A stretch of DNA of 64,000 bases, taken from Nocardia testacea NBRC 100365 (GTDB taxonomy: Bacteria > Actinomycetota > Actinomycetes > Mycobacteriales > Mycobacteriaceae). Below, piece after piece: positions 17,461-25,662 of the stretch. Location of the stretch: assembly GCF_000308775.1 (NCBI RefSeq), contig NZ_BAGJ01000091.1:1-64000 (forward strand), read 5' to 3'. The notes under the pieces are model-generated. The model was not told the origin of the DNA. It searched no databases and saw nothing but the letters and a program-made list of their open reading frames with translations. How positions within the stretch are numbered: the stretch's first letter is position 1; every line of letters starts with the position of its first letter. A program made the translations under genes and the position numbers.

Positions 17461-17928
17461 TCAGTGATGTTCCGTGGACCCACCGCCGCTCATGGGTTCG
17501 ACCCGGAAGACCGGGCAGCGCGGTGCCGCGGCGGCGAAAGCGTCGGGGTCGGCGGATTCGACGGCGCCGGCGGCGATCATGAAACGCACCCCGTGCGGAA
17601 CCTCGCGCGGGAAAGCGCGCAGGACGGGCTCGCGCTCGGCCACCGGCAGTTCCACCAGCGAGACCCGCTGTTCGCGCCGTCCCTCCGCCAGCACGCCCCA
17701 GCCCGCGGCGCGTGCGTTGCGCACCCAGTCGGCGGTGTCGAAGCCACCCACCACATACGTCACCCCGTCGACCGTCAGCGGCGAGACGGGAGTGGTGCGT
17801 AGTGTCCCGGTTCGTCGGCCGGGCACCGAGAGGATACGCATGGTGCCCACCGCCAGACCCAGGCGTTGGAAGGCCACGACCACACGATTGAGGGGTTTGA
17901 GGCGTCGCCGCAGGCGATCGTTGTTCAC
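17461..17928 (-). CDS. Nitroreductase-family deazaflavin-dependent oxidoreductase (Ddn-like)
   Basis: A 155-residue split-barrel protein of the F420H2-dependent Ddn/Rv3547-like family. Seen: N-terminal amphipathic helix (LKPLNRVVVAFQRLG), ILSVPGRRTGTLRTTPVSPL, the cofactor-binding pattern of the family, then YVVGGFDTADWVRNARAAG and VLAEGRREQRVSLVELP. The GTG start at 17928 overlaps the TGA of padR (GTGA) and has AAGGAGC upstream, so the two genes are co-transcribed and translationally coupled. The PadR protein therefore likely controls it. Substrate unknown; quinones or xenobiotics are typical for the family. Confidence 0.87.
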   Translation of the reverse strand: MNNDRLRRRLKPLNRVVVAFQRLGLAVGTMRILSVPGRRTGTLRTTPVSPLTVDGVTYVVGGFDTADWVRNARAAGWGVLAEGRREQRVSLVELPVAEREPVLRAFPREVPHGVRFMIAAGAVESADPDAFAAAAPRCPVFRVEPMSGGGSTEHH

Positions 17929-18527
17929 AGTTGCTCCTTGTCGTCGTCGCGGCCGGCTCCGCCGTCCGGCCACGGCATACCGCGGTCGATCTCGATCGCG
18001 GTGCGCTCCAGCCAATCGATTTCGGCGGCGCGCAGATGGGCGAGGTATTCGGATTCCAGCAGTACCGCCCGGGGCAGGTCCGCGGACTGTTCCCGGCGCC
18101 GGTCGGCGGCGGTCGTCTGCTCGCGCAGTCGTGCGGCCCGGCGGCGCAGGAGTCGTGCCGCGACCGGCGGCGCGAGCGCGGGGAGATGAGCCAGCGCGGC
18201 GACGAACCGCGGGTATTCGTTCACCGGCTCGGCGAGGAACCGCTCCAGCAGAGTGTCGAGCAGATCGTGGCCGGATTCGGTGATCCGGTAGACGGTGCGT
18301 TCCGGCCGGGCTCCGGCGCGCGCGGTACCGGTGCGGCACACCAGTCCGGCCTTCTCGAGGCGGCCGATCGCGTCGTAGAGGGATCCCCCGCGCAGCTTCA
18401 CCACCTCGGCCACCCGCCTTTCTCCGAGCGTGGTCTTCATGTCGTAGGGATGCCGGGGCTGTTCGGCGAGCAGGGTGAGTACCGCCAGCGTCAGCGGTGT
18501 TTCGACGGCACGGAGTTCCCGGGTCAC
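17925..18527 (-). CDS. PadR-family transcriptional regulator
   Basis: A 200-residue repressor. Residues about 5-85 form the winged helix (LTLAVLTLLAEQPRHPYDMK, RGGSLYDAIGRLEKAGLV, RTVYRITESGHDLL) and residues 100-190 the C-terminal dimerisation helices of the Vir_act_alpha_C type, with a charged tail (DDDKEQL). I chose the GTG at 18527 because GAAAGG lies 5 bases upstream; a GTG two codons earlier lacks room for it. The gene heads a two-gene operon with the deazaflavin-dependent reductase. Twin repeats immediately upstream look like its operator. Confidence 0.9.
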   Translation of the reverse strand: MTRELRAVETPLTLAVLTLLAEQPRHPYDMKTTLGERRVAEVVKLRGGSLYDAIGRLEKAGLVCRTGTARAGARPERTVYRITESGHDLLDTLLERFLAEPVNEYPRFVAALAHLPALAPPVAARLLRRRAARLREQTTAADRRREQSADLPRAVLLESEYLAHLRAAEIDWLERTAIEIDRGMPWPDGGAGRDDDKEQL

Positions 18528-18540
18528 TGTCACCTTTCGA

Positions 18541-18564
18541 TCGAGTTCGATTAGTCGAGTTCGA
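18541..18564 (-). promoter_or_regulatory. Candidate PadR operator (tandem repeat)
   Basis: The decamer tcgagttcga occurs twice in direct repeat (18541-18550 and 18555-18564) with a 4-base spacer, 14 bases upstream of the padR start. Each decamer is itself nearly palindromic. Placement over the expected promoter suggests autorepression. Confidence 0.5.
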
Positions 18565-18590
18565 CTATCAGGACGATACGTGTCACCGCC

Positions 18591-19055
18591 GTGGCAAGCA
18601 AGCCCGGTAGTCCAGGGAAGTGCGCGCCGTTCCGGGCGATGGCCGAGGTGCTGGATGTGGCCGAACAGACCAGTACCGCGGGCCGGGTCACCCAGCGGTC
18701 GAGGCTCTGGTGGGTTCGGGGCTCGCCTATTTCGACGTCGATATCGCACCGGCGGCCACCGGGCACTACCACTGGACCACGCTGTGGATGACCGTCGAGC
18801 CCCGGCACCTGCAGTGGGTCATATCCTGGCCGGGCATCCGGATATACGGTTCGCCGCCGCGGTCACCGGCCCGGCCGATCTCACGACAGTGAATCTGGAG
18901 CGGTCTACCGGTTCGTCACCACCACGCCGGCGCAGGCGCCCGGTACCACCGGATACGAACTCCTACCGCTCACCCGCCGCGCCGAGTACGCGGGGGCGCA
19001 GATCGTCGGCGACCGGCCGGCGCCCCCCTCCGCCACCGCGCGGCGCCGCCGATGA
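18591..19055 (+). pseudogene. Degraded Lrp/AsnC-family regulator
   Basis: Three reading frames together spell one AsnC-type protein. The first frame gives the end of the helix-turn-helix (FRAMAEVLDVAEQTSTAGRV), the second gives GSGLAYFDVDIAP and LWMTVEPRHLQ, the third gives HPDIRFAAAVTGPADLTTVNL, and a further shift gives FVTTTPAQAPGTTGYELLPL with a TGA at 19053-19055. In intact homologues these blocks are continuous and in this order. The N-terminal half of the HTH is missing and at least two frame changes are needed. This is a decayed gene rather than a sequencing slip, since several lesions are present. Confidence 0.72.
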
Positions 19056-19090
19056 CGGCAGTGCCGCGCCCGGTGGGCAGACCGCACGAG

Positions 19091-19975
19091 TCAGCGCGCT
19101 GGGGCCGGCGCTCCGAGCCGGGCACTGCCGAGCGCGTCGGTGAGAAGAGAGATCTGCGCCGGATCGCCCGAACAGGGGAGCAGGATCAGATCGTCGGCGC
19201 CGGCCTCGGCGATCCGGTCCACTTCGTCGCACAGATGCGCCACCTCGGTGAGCAGGTCGGGTCGCACCTGCTCGAACATCTCCGGGCCGTAATAGTTCCG
19301 CGCGTAGGAATCCGCCGCGGCGGAGGCGTCGGCTCCGAGGTGGAAATAGCGGACGGCCAGCACCCGGGGCCGGCCGGGCCGCGCGAGCCGTGCCCACTCG
19401 GTGCCGACGATATCGACACCGGTCCGCAGCAGATCGACACTGAACGCCGGGGCGACCCAGCCGTCGGCGAGTGTGGCGGCGCGCACGATCCCGGCGGGCA
19501 CCATCCCGGCGAGCAGGACCTGGGGGCGGCCCGGCGCCAGCGCCGGAACCGGCCCGGCCGCGCCCGTGAGTTCGCCACGCCAGGCCCGGCGCATCTGTGC
19601 CAGCGCGCTCTCGAATCGAGCGCCGCGGGTGGTCATGGCCATCTCGCTGACCGCGTAGTCGTCCGGCCAGGCGCCCATCCCCAGACCCACGGTGAACCGG
19701 CCGTCGGCGAGCCGGTCCAGGGAGGCGATCTGCCCGGCCACCACGAACGGGTTTCCGCGGTAGCCGATGTTCAGCACGGTGCTGACCAGTTCGGCGGTGG
19801 TGGTGTGCGCGGCGGCGACCGCCAGTGTCACGAGTGGGTCGAGGCTGTCGTAAACGAGCCGATCGGTGGCTCCGAGTGCCGCGAACCCGGCGCGTTCACC
19901 TTGCGCCGCCCAGGTCGCGATCGCTTCCGGGGTGGCCCCGGGCACCGCCGAGGGCAGGCCGATTCCGATCCGCAC
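19091..19975 (-). CDS. LLM-class (F420-dependent-type) oxidoreductase
   Basis: A 294-residue luciferase-like monooxygenase fold protein. The N-terminus MRIGIGLPSAVPGATPEAIA, FAALGATDRLVYDSLDPLVT, and the region VAGQIASLDRLADGRFTVGLGMG are characteristic; the C-terminal DDLILLPCSGDP closes the barrel. It is distinct in sequence from the protein at 13178. The cofactor is probably F420 or FMN; substrate unknown. It is convergent with the AsnC pseudogene, which may once have regulated something here. Confidence 0.85.
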   Translation of the reverse strand: MRIGIGLPSAVPGATPEAIATWAAQGERAGFAALGATDRLVYDSLDPLVTLAVAAAHTTTAELVSTVLNIGYRGNPFVVAGQIASLDRLADGRFTVGLGMGAWPDDYAVSEMAMTTRGARFESALAQMRRAWRGELTGAAGPVPALAPGRPQVLLAGMVPAGIVRAATLADGWVAPAFSVDLLRTGVDIVGTEWARLARPGRPRVLAVRYFHLGADASAAADSYARNYYGPEMFEQVRPDLLTEVAHLCDEVDRIAEAGADDLILLPCSGDPAQISLLTDALGSARLGAPAPAR

Positions 19976-20294
19976 CGTTGTCTCCTCCGAAGGTCTTCAC
20001 GCTCGTAATATCCCGTGCCGCAAGTAATCTCGGGCGTTACCGGGTCGCCCACGCTAACACGTGACCGCCGCTGTGTCCGGGGTACTCGACCGTGCTCCCC
20101 GACCCCGGCGGCTTCGACCGCGCCGGTCGGGGCCGGGACCTGGAGAGCGCCGCCGGATACTGCCCGTTCACCCGGGTGGACGGCGATCCGTTACGATCGG
20201 CAATGCCTCTCGGTCCAGCAACCGGCCGCTGAGTCTACGAGCGTGCGCTGAGTCGCCGTCGTTTCCTGTGTGATCGGAGGCTGGGTGTTGGTGC
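19976..20294. other. Intergenic promoter region, no gene seen
   Basis: About 320 bases between divergent genes (LLM oxidoreductase leftwards, REC-SpoIIE phosphatase rightwards). No frame gives a recognisable protein. Near the right end, GTTT at 20261-20264 followed 18 bases later by GGGTGT (20283-20288) weakly resembles a sigma-B/F-type promoter (GTTT, 15-17 bases, GGGTAT), which would give an almost leaderless mRNA. Confidence 0.35.
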
Positions 20295-21554
20295 GTGCTG
20301 GCGAGTTCGGCGGTGACCTTGCGCGGTGATATTGCCGGGGCGGATCTCGGTCCGGCCGACAATGCGGGTTGGTTCGAGCGTGAACCCTTGGTGCTGCTGG
20401 TGGAAGACGATCCCGGCGACGCCCTGCTGGTCGAGGAACTGGTAGCCGACGCCGAACGCGGGATGCGCCTGGAATGGGTGCGCACCCTGTCCGAGGCGGC
20501 GGCACGGCTCAGTGTCGAGGTGCCCGACTGCGTTCTGCTCGACCTGCGGTTGCCCGACGCGCAGGGGCTGGAAGCGGTGGCCCGGATCCGCGCGCACAAC
20601 GACCGCGTCGCCGTGGTGGTGATGACCGGACTCGACGAGGAGAGCACCGGTCTGGCGGCCCTGGCCTCCGGCGCGCAGGATTACCTGGTCAAGGGCCGGG
20701 TCGAGCCGGAACTGTTCGCGCGCGCGGTGCGTTATGCCATCCAGCGTAAACAGGCCGAACGCACCAGCGCGGCCCTGCAGGCCAGCCAGATGCGGGCCCA
20801 GGAGAATGCCCGCCTCGAACGGGGCCTGCTGCCGACTCCGCTGCTGCGTGCCGACCGTGCGGTGGACGTGGTGGCGCGGTATCGCCCGGGCCGGGCCCAT
20901 TCGCTGCTCGGCGGTGACTTCTACGATGTCGTCCAGGATCCCGACGGCATCGTGCACGTCATCATCGGTGACGTGTCCGGCCACGGGCCGGACGCCGCCG
21001 CGACCGGCGTGGCACTGCGCCTGGCCTGGCGCACCCTGGTCCTGTCCGGTGTCACCGGTTCGCGGCAGTTGCGTTTGCTGGAGCAGGTGTTGCTCGCCGA
21101 GCGGACCGACCGCCAGACCTTCGCCACCGCCACCGGCCTCATGCTCGACCCGTCGACGCGACGGGTCCTGGTGCGGCGCGCCGGGCATCCGGGCATGCTG
21201 CACCACAGCGACGAGGGACTGTGCTGGCTCGAGGTGCCCGGCGGCGCCGCGCTCGGGTTCATGCCGGGCCGGGCCGAATGGCCGACCGCGGAGATCGAGT
21301 TGGCCGCGGGGGCCGGGCTCATGCTCTTCACCGACGGCCTGTTCGAGGGCCGGGTGGGCCGGGACGGGGACCGGCTCGGGGAAGCCGGTCTGCTGGACGT
21401 CGCCCGGACGGTCCCGGTGGGCCGTCCCGAGGTGTTCGTCGACGAGCTGATCGGGCGGGTCGAGGAACTGGCCGGGGCGGCGGGCGGCCTCGACGACGAC
21501 GTGGCCATTCTGCATGTGTGTTGGAACGACGGGCGAAAGGGTGAACTCCGGTGA
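20295..21554 (+). CDS. Response regulator with SpoIIE/PP2C phosphatase output domain (RsbU/RsbP-like)
   Basis: A 419-residue fusion. Residues about 30-150 are a receiver domain (VLLVEDDPGDALLVEELV, phospho-acceptor Asp in CVLLDLRLPD, VVVMTGLDEEST, YLVKG). Residues about 160-190 form a helical linker and about 190-410 a PP2C phosphatase with metal-binding Asp residues in LLGGDFYDV, GDVSGHGPDAA, LFTDGLFEG and GLDDDVAIL. Such proteins dephosphorylate anti-anti-sigma (STAS) proteins. The GTG at 20295 has no close Shine-Dalgarno; GTG 20313 in frame is an alternative. Its stop overlaps the next start (GTGA). Confidence 0.9.
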   Translation: MLASSAVTLRGDIAGADLGPADNAGWFEREPLVLLVEDDPGDALLVEELVADAERGMRLEWVRTLSEAAARLSVEVPDCVLLDLRLPDAQGLEAVARIRAHNDRVAVVVMTGLDEESTGLAALASGAQDYLVKGRVEPELFARAVRYAIQRKQAERTSAALQASQMRAQENARLERGLLPTPLLRADRAVDVVARYRPGRAHSLLGGDFYDVVQDPDGIVHVIIGDVSGHGPDAAATGVALRLAWRTLVLSGVTGSRQLRLLEQVLLAERTDRQTFATATGLMLDPSTRRVLVRRAGHPGMLHHSDEGLCWLEVPGGAALGFMPGRAEWPTAEIELAAGAGLMLFTDGLFEGRVGRDGDRLGEAGLLDVARTVPVGRPEVFVDELIGRVEELAGAAGGLDDDVAILHVCWNDGRKGELR

Positions 21555-23191
21555 CGAACGCCGACTCCCGGGTGGTGGGCCGGCTGACCGCGCAGGCGTG
21601 GTTCCAGCTGGTCTTCGCGTTGATGATCCTGGTGGTGCTGATCGGCGCCGTGGCGGGCGCCCAGGTGATCTCCAATACGAATACGGTCACCGACCGGCTG
21701 GCCCGGCAGACACTGCCCGCCTCCGCGGAGGCGTACCGGCTGCAGAGCGCGCTGATCAACCAGGAAACCGGTCTGCGCGGGTATGCGATCGCGGCCGAGG
21801 CCCAGTTCCTCGAACCCTATACCGAGGGCTCGCGGGAGCAGGACCGCGCGGCCGCGCGGCTGCGCGAACTGCTGTCCGACCGGCCCGAGTTGATCGCCGA
21901 TCTCGACGTCATCGAACGCGGCGCCCAGCAGTGGCGCACCGAATACGCCGATCCGCTCGCGCGCACCACATCACCGGAGCAGGCCCGGGCACTGACCGCG
22001 GCGACGGCGGTGCGTGCCAAGGGCGTCTTCGATCGGTTACGCGCCGCGTTCACGGTGCAGAACGACGGACTGTCCGCCGCGGTCGCCGCGGACAACCGGG
22101 CGCTGGAACACGCGCGCACCATTCGCGATGTGGTGCTGACCGGTATGGTGATCGTCTTCCTGCTCACCGGGATCGTGCTGACCGTGCTGTTGCGCAGGCT
22201 GGTGGTGCGCCCGCTGGCCGGACTCACCGAAGCGTCGCTGCGGGTGGCCGACGGCGAGTTCGACCATCACATCGACAGTCGTGGCCCGGCCGATATCGTG
22301 CAGGTCGCCGCCGCCGTGGAGGATATGCGCACCCGAATCGTGGCCGAGCTGGGGTCCTCGCAGTCCCAGAGCACCCAGCTGCGGCAGCAGAAGGCCGAAC
22401 TGGATCTGCAGGCCGACGAACTGCGCCGGTCCAACGCCGAACTGGAGCAGTTCGCCTATGTCGCCTCCCACGATCTGCAGGAGCCGCTGCGCAAGGTCGC
22501 CTCGTTCTGCCAGCTGCTGGAGAAACGTTACGGCTCCCAGCTCGACGAGCGCGGTAAGCAGTACATCGACTTCGCCGTCGACGGCGCCAAACGGATGCAG
22601 GTGCTGATCAACGATCTGCTCACCTTCTCCCGGGTGGGCCGGGTCAGCGAGGGAGCGCAGCCGGTGCGGCTCGGCGAGCCACTGGACAAAGCGCTCACCA
22701 ACCTGTCGGGCGCGCTCGAGGAGGCCGACGCCGTGGTCGAGCGGCCGGACCAATTCCCCGAGATCATGGGTGAGCCGACCCTGCTGACCATGCTGTGGCA
22801 GAACCTCATCAGCAATGCGGTCAAATTCCGGCGGCCCGACCACGCACCGGTCGTCCGCATCGAAGCCGGGCCCTACGCGAGCGATCCGGCCCTGCGGCTG
22901 TTCTCGGTCACCGACAACGGTATCGGTGTTCCACGCGAATTCGCGGAGAAGGTGTTCGTCATCTTCCAGCGGTTGCACGCCCGCGACGAATACAGCGGCA
23001 CCGGAATCGGCCTCGCGGTCTGTAAGAAGATCGTCGAGTACCACGGCGGAACCATCTGGCTCGACACCGAGAACACGGTGGGAACCCGGATCTGCTTCAC
23101 CCTCCGTACCGTCGAGGCAGAGCCCGGCGCCACAGACCCGGCAGCGTCCGCTGCCGCCACGGAACCCGTACCCGAAGGAGAAACCGTATGA
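21551..23191 (+). CDS. CHASE3-HAMP sensor histidine kinase
   Basis: A 546-residue membrane sensor kinase. TM1 at about 18-40 (FQLVFALMILVVLIGAVAGA), an extracytoplasmic CHASE3 domain to about 195 with the family motif ALINQETGLRGYAIAAEAQF, TM2 about 196-218 (VVLTGMVIVFLLTGIVLTVL), HAMP to about 275, a coiled-coil, then HisKA with phosphorylatable His in QFAYVASHDLQEPLRKV and HATPase with N box (WQNLISNAVKF), G1 (VTDNGIGVP) and G2 (GTGIGLAVCKKIV). The cytosolic half is of the phytochrome-kinase type. It overlaps the genes on both sides by 4 bases, so the three proteins are made together. Confidence 0.93.
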   Translation: MTNADSRVVGRLTAQAWFQLVFALMILVVLIGAVAGAQVISNTNTVTDRLARQTLPASAEAYRLQSALINQETGLRGYAIAAEAQFLEPYTEGSREQDRAAARLRELLSDRPELIADLDVIERGAQQWRTEYADPLARTTSPEQARALTAATAVRAKGVFDRLRAAFTVQNDGLSAAVAADNRALEHARTIRDVVLTGMVIVFLLTGIVLTVLLRRLVVRPLAGLTEASLRVADGEFDHHIDSRGPADIVQVAAAVEDMRTRIVAELGSSQSQSTQLRQQKAELDLQADELRRSNAELEQFAYVASHDLQEPLRKVASFCQLLEKRYGSQLDERGKQYIDFAVDGAKRMQVLINDLLTFSRVGRVSEGAQPVRLGEPLDKALTNLSGALEEADAVVERPDQFPEIMGEPTLLTMLWQNLISNAVKFRRPDHAPVVRIEAGPYASDPALRLFSVTDNGIGVPREFAEKVFVIFQRLHARDEYSGTGIGLAVCKKIVEYHGGTIWLDTENTVGTRICFTLRTVEAEPGATDPAASAAATEPVPEGETV

Positions 23192-23631
23192 CCGTACCCG
23201 GCCAGCCCATCGATATCCTCCTCGTCGAGGACGACCCGGGCGACGAGTTGATGACGCGGGAGGCCTTCGAGGACAACAAGATCGGGAACACGCTGCACGT
23301 GGCCCATGACGGGCAGGAGGCGCTGGACTTCCTGTACCGGGCCGAACCCTTTGCCGATGCCCCTCGCCCCGACCTCATCCTGCTCGATCTGAACCTGCCG
23401 AAATACGACGGCCGTCAGGTGCTGGAGAAGATCAAGGCCGATCCCGACCTGGCGCATATCCCGGTCGTGGTCTTGACCACGTCCGCTGCCGAAGAGGACA
23501 TCCTGCGCAGCTACAAACTGCACGCCAACGCCTACGTCACCAAACCGGTCGATCTCGACCAGTTCGTGGCGGCGATCAAACAGATCGACGAATTCTTCGT
23601 CCAGGTGGTCCGGCTGCCCCGCGCCCGGTAG
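23188..23631 (+). CDS. Single-domain response regulator (Rcp1-like)
   Basis: A 147-residue stand-alone receiver. Acidic pocket in ILLVEDDPGDELMTREAF, phospho-acceptor Asp in LILLDLNLPKYDG, Thr in VVVLTTSAAEED, and Lys in AYVTKPVDLDQF. There is no output domain. This matches the Rcp1/CheY-like regulators that pair with phytochrome-type kinases. The ATG overlaps the TGA of the kinase gene (ATGA). It may act as a phosphate sink or carry the signal to the REC domain of the phosphatase or to another partner. Confidence 0.92.
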   Translation: MTVPGQPIDILLVEDDPGDELMTREAFEDNKIGNTLHVAHDGQEALDFLYRAEPFADAPRPDLILLDLNLPKYDGRQVLEKIKADPDLAHIPVVVLTTSAAEEDILRSYKLHANAYVTKPVDLDQFVAAIKQIDEFFVQVVRLPRAR

Positions 23632-23653
23632 CCGCGGGGCGCCGGCCGCGGCT
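23630..23653. terminator. Short hairpin between convergent genes
   Basis: Arms agccgcgg (23630-23637) and ccgcggct (23646-23653) are perfect complements around an 8-base loop, spanning the gap between the response regulator stop and the STAS gene stop. A plausible but modest bidirectional terminator. Confidence 0.45.
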
Positions 23654-24021
23654 CAGGAGGCCGCGGGGTTCGCGCCCGCGGCGAGCGCGTCCGCCAGCGA
23701 TTCGTGCACCGACAGCAGCTTGTCGAGCCCGGTGAGCTCGACGGGACGGCGGACGGCGTCGGAAACGACCACGCGCAGTCCGGCCCCGGGCTCGGCGGCC
23801 TCGGAGATCACGAGCAGCACGCTCAAACCGGCCGATCCCAGGAAACCGACCTCGGACATATCCACGACCAGCGGGTCCCCGCCGCGCTGGGCGTCTTCGA
23901 GGGCGGCCTGCAGCTGGGGCGCCGAAGCCATATCGACCTCACCCTGCACCGTGACGATCGCGGTTCCGTCCTCCGCCCGCACCGCTACATCGAGCAGCCG
24001 GGGCGCGCTGTCGCCGCTCAT
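23653..24021 (-). CDS. STAS-domain anti-sigma factor antagonist (anti-anti-sigma)
   Basis: A 122-residue STAS protein of the SpoIIAA/RsbV type. Seen: AIVTVQGEVDMASAPQLQAA, LVVDMSEVGFLGSAGLSVLL with the Ser of GSAGL as the site normally phosphorylated by RsbW-like kinases, and LRVVVSDAVRRPVELTGLDK. ATG at 24021 is preceded by GGAGGAG 7 bases upstream. It is convergent with the phosphatase/kinase operon and divergent from the RsbW-like gene, completing a partner-switching set: unphosphorylated STAS releases a sigma factor, and the SpoIIE domain should reactivate it. No sigma gene lies in the window. Confidence 0.9.
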   Translation of the reverse strand: MSGDSAPRLLDVAVRAEDGTAIVTVQGEVDMASAPQLQAALEDAQRGGDPLVVDMSEVGFLGSAGLSVLLVISEAAEPGAGLRVVVSDAVRRPVELTGLDKLLSVHESLADALAAGANPAAS

Positions 24022-24304
24022 CGCTGCTCCTCCGGCTCGCAATTCGTCACTTTTCCACCTCTGCAGTATCGAGGCCCCGCCGCGAGTAACGCGACCGGGG
24101 CCGGCACAGATCTTCGTAACGAAATCTACCCGATCGCGAAATAGTAGTCACCGGCGCCGGCCGGGCCTCCCGATGCGTAATCCATCCCACGTTTGAGCCG
24201 GGGTGAGGCTCGGCCACCGGGGGTGATCCACAACTCATCCGGCCGCCGGGACGCGGTCGGCGCCCGGGCCGGGTCCGGCTCGAATGCTCCGGGAACGAAT
24301 GGGT

Positions 24305-24412
24305 ATGGCTAGCTGTGAGCACATGGTCCGACAGGACAGCAAGCCGAACGCCACGGACCCGGTACCGCCTACGCCGTCCGTCCGGCGAGACCTACAGGAG
24401 GCGATCAGGTGA
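24305..24412 (+). CDS. Possible short ORF translationally coupled to the RsbW-like gene
   Basis: A 35-codon ORF (ATG 24305; internal ATG 24323 would give 29 codons) whose TGA overlaps the GTG start of the next gene (GTGA). The peptide begins MASCEHMVRQDSKPNATDPV and ends DLQEAIR. The RBS of the downstream gene lies within its last codons, so it may act only as a coupling leader. GGGTAT at 24301-24306 resembles the -10 of sigma-B/F-type promoters, in which case only the shorter version would be transcribed. No family recognised. Confidence 0.35.
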   Translation: MASCEHMVRQDSKPNATDPVPPTPSVRRDLQEAIR

Positions 24413-24828
24413 CGACGACCCGCCCACCCGGGCTGGACAGTCCGCCGACCCGATGGGAGTTGCAGTTTCCGGCGAGAGCCGACCGGCTGGCCGAGGTCAG
24501 GCACCGGACACAGGAGTGGCTGGCGCACTGCCCGCTCGGCGAAGATCAGGCCTATGACGTGCTGCTCGCCATCGGGGAGGCGTGCGCGAACGCGATCGAG
24601 CACGGCCACCGCGGTGACGGCGGCACCATCAGGTTGCGCCTCGAGCACGAGGCCGGCGGTCTGCACATCACGGTGGCCGATCACGGCCGCTGGAAGAGCC
24701 CCGACCCCCGTCCGGGCCAGGTCCGCGGGCGCGGGATGGCCATCATCCGCGCACTGGTCCCGGAGGTGGAGGTCATCGTCTCCGCCGGCGGCACCACCGT
24801 CGAGATGCGGATCCCGCTGACCCGGTAA
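24409..24828 (+). CDS. RsbW-like anti-sigma factor serine/threonine kinase
   Basis: A 139-residue GHKL ATPase of the SpoIIAB/RsbW group. The N box is DVLLAIGEACANAIEHGHRG, G1 is ITVADHGRWK and G2 is VRGRGMAIIRALV; the C-terminus (TTVEMRIPL) closes the fold. It should bind a sigma factor and phosphorylate the STAS protein encoded divergently at 23653-24021. GTG at 24409 has AGGAGG 7 bases upstream. With the SpoIIE phosphatase and histidine kinase at 20.3-23.6 kb it forms a complete partner-switching circuit, except for the sigma factor. Confidence 0.9.
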   Translation: MTTTRPPGLDSPPTRWELQFPARADRLAEVRHRTQEWLAHCPLGEDQAYDVLLAIGEACANAIEHGHRGDGGTIRLRLEHEAGGLHITVADHGRWKSPDPRPGQVRGRGMAIIRALVPEVEVIVSAGGTTVEMRIPLTR

Positions 24829-24988
24829 ACCGCCCGGCCGGTCGTGCCTGGTTCACCGGCCTCGGTCGAGGCGGTAGAACCGCCAGAAACCGAACGCCTC
24901 GATTCGGCAGCACGTCGAGGCGATTCTGGCCGGTGTGCGACCGGTCCGTCGCTGAGCGAGGGGGTCGCGCCCTGCCCTTCCGAGGGGG

Positions 24989-25651
24989 TCAGCGGCGCAG
25001 CACCTTGCGGGCGGTCCAGTTGCCGAGGAACTGGATGCCCTGCACCCCCGCGATGATGAGCAGCGTCGCCACCAGCGTGACCTCCCAGTCGAACCGCTGG
25101 TACCCGTACACCAGGGCGAAATCGCCGAGCCCGCCACCACCGACGGTGCCCGCCATGGCGGACATGTCCACGATCGCGATGATCACGAAGGTGTAGCCGA
25201 GGATCAGCGGCCCCAGTGCTTCCGGAATGAGCAGGGTCAGGATGATCCGCAGCGGTCCCGCGCCCATCGCGCGGGCCGCCTCGATCACGCCGGGATCCAC
25301 CGTGACCAGGTTCTGTTCCACGATGCGGGCGATGCCGAAGGAAGCAGCGACGATCATCACGAAGGCCGCCGCCTCGGTGCCGATGGTCGTACCCACCACC
25401 TCGAGGGTAATGGGGCCCAGTGCGGCCAGCAGGATGATGAACGGTATCGGGCGCACGATATTGACCAGCACATTGAGCACCCAGTTGATCGGGCTGTTGG
25501 ACAGCAGTCCGCCCTTGCGGGTGGTGTAGAGCGCGGTGCCCAGGAAGAGCCCGATGACGCCGCCCACCACGAAGGTGAGCAGAACCAGATAGATGGTGGT
25601 GCCGACGGCCTCGGTGAGGACCGGCCGGAGTTTGTCCCAATCGGTGTCCAT
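24989..25651 (-). CDS. metI: Methionine ABC transporter permease
   Basis: A 220-residue permease with five membrane helices and the EAA loop GVIEAARAMGAGPLRIILTLLIPEALG that contacts the ATPase. The sequence (TYLVLLTF-like first helix, NIVRPIPFIILLAALGP, GTTIGTEAAAF, GGGGLGDFALVYGYQRF) is the standard MetI form. It is the last gene of metQ-metN-metI, 11 bases after the metN stop. Together they import methionine, D-methionine or derivatives. Confidence 0.94.
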   Translation of the reverse strand: MDTDWDKLRPVLTEAVGTTIYLVLLTFVVGGVIGLFLGTALYTTRKGGLLSNSPINWVLNVLVNIVRPIPFIILLAALGPITLEVVGTTIGTEAAAFVMIVAASFGIARIVEQNLVTVDPGVIEAARAMGAGPLRIILTLLIPEALGPLILGYTFVIIAIVDMSAMAGTVGGGGLGDFALVYGYQRFDWEVTLVATLLIIAGVQGIQFLGNWTARKVLRR

Positions 25652-25662
25652 ATCGGTCCTCG

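Noticed and set aside
20235..21515. 426-codon - strand frame
   Set aside because: Antisense to the REC-SpoIIE phosphatase; no domain.
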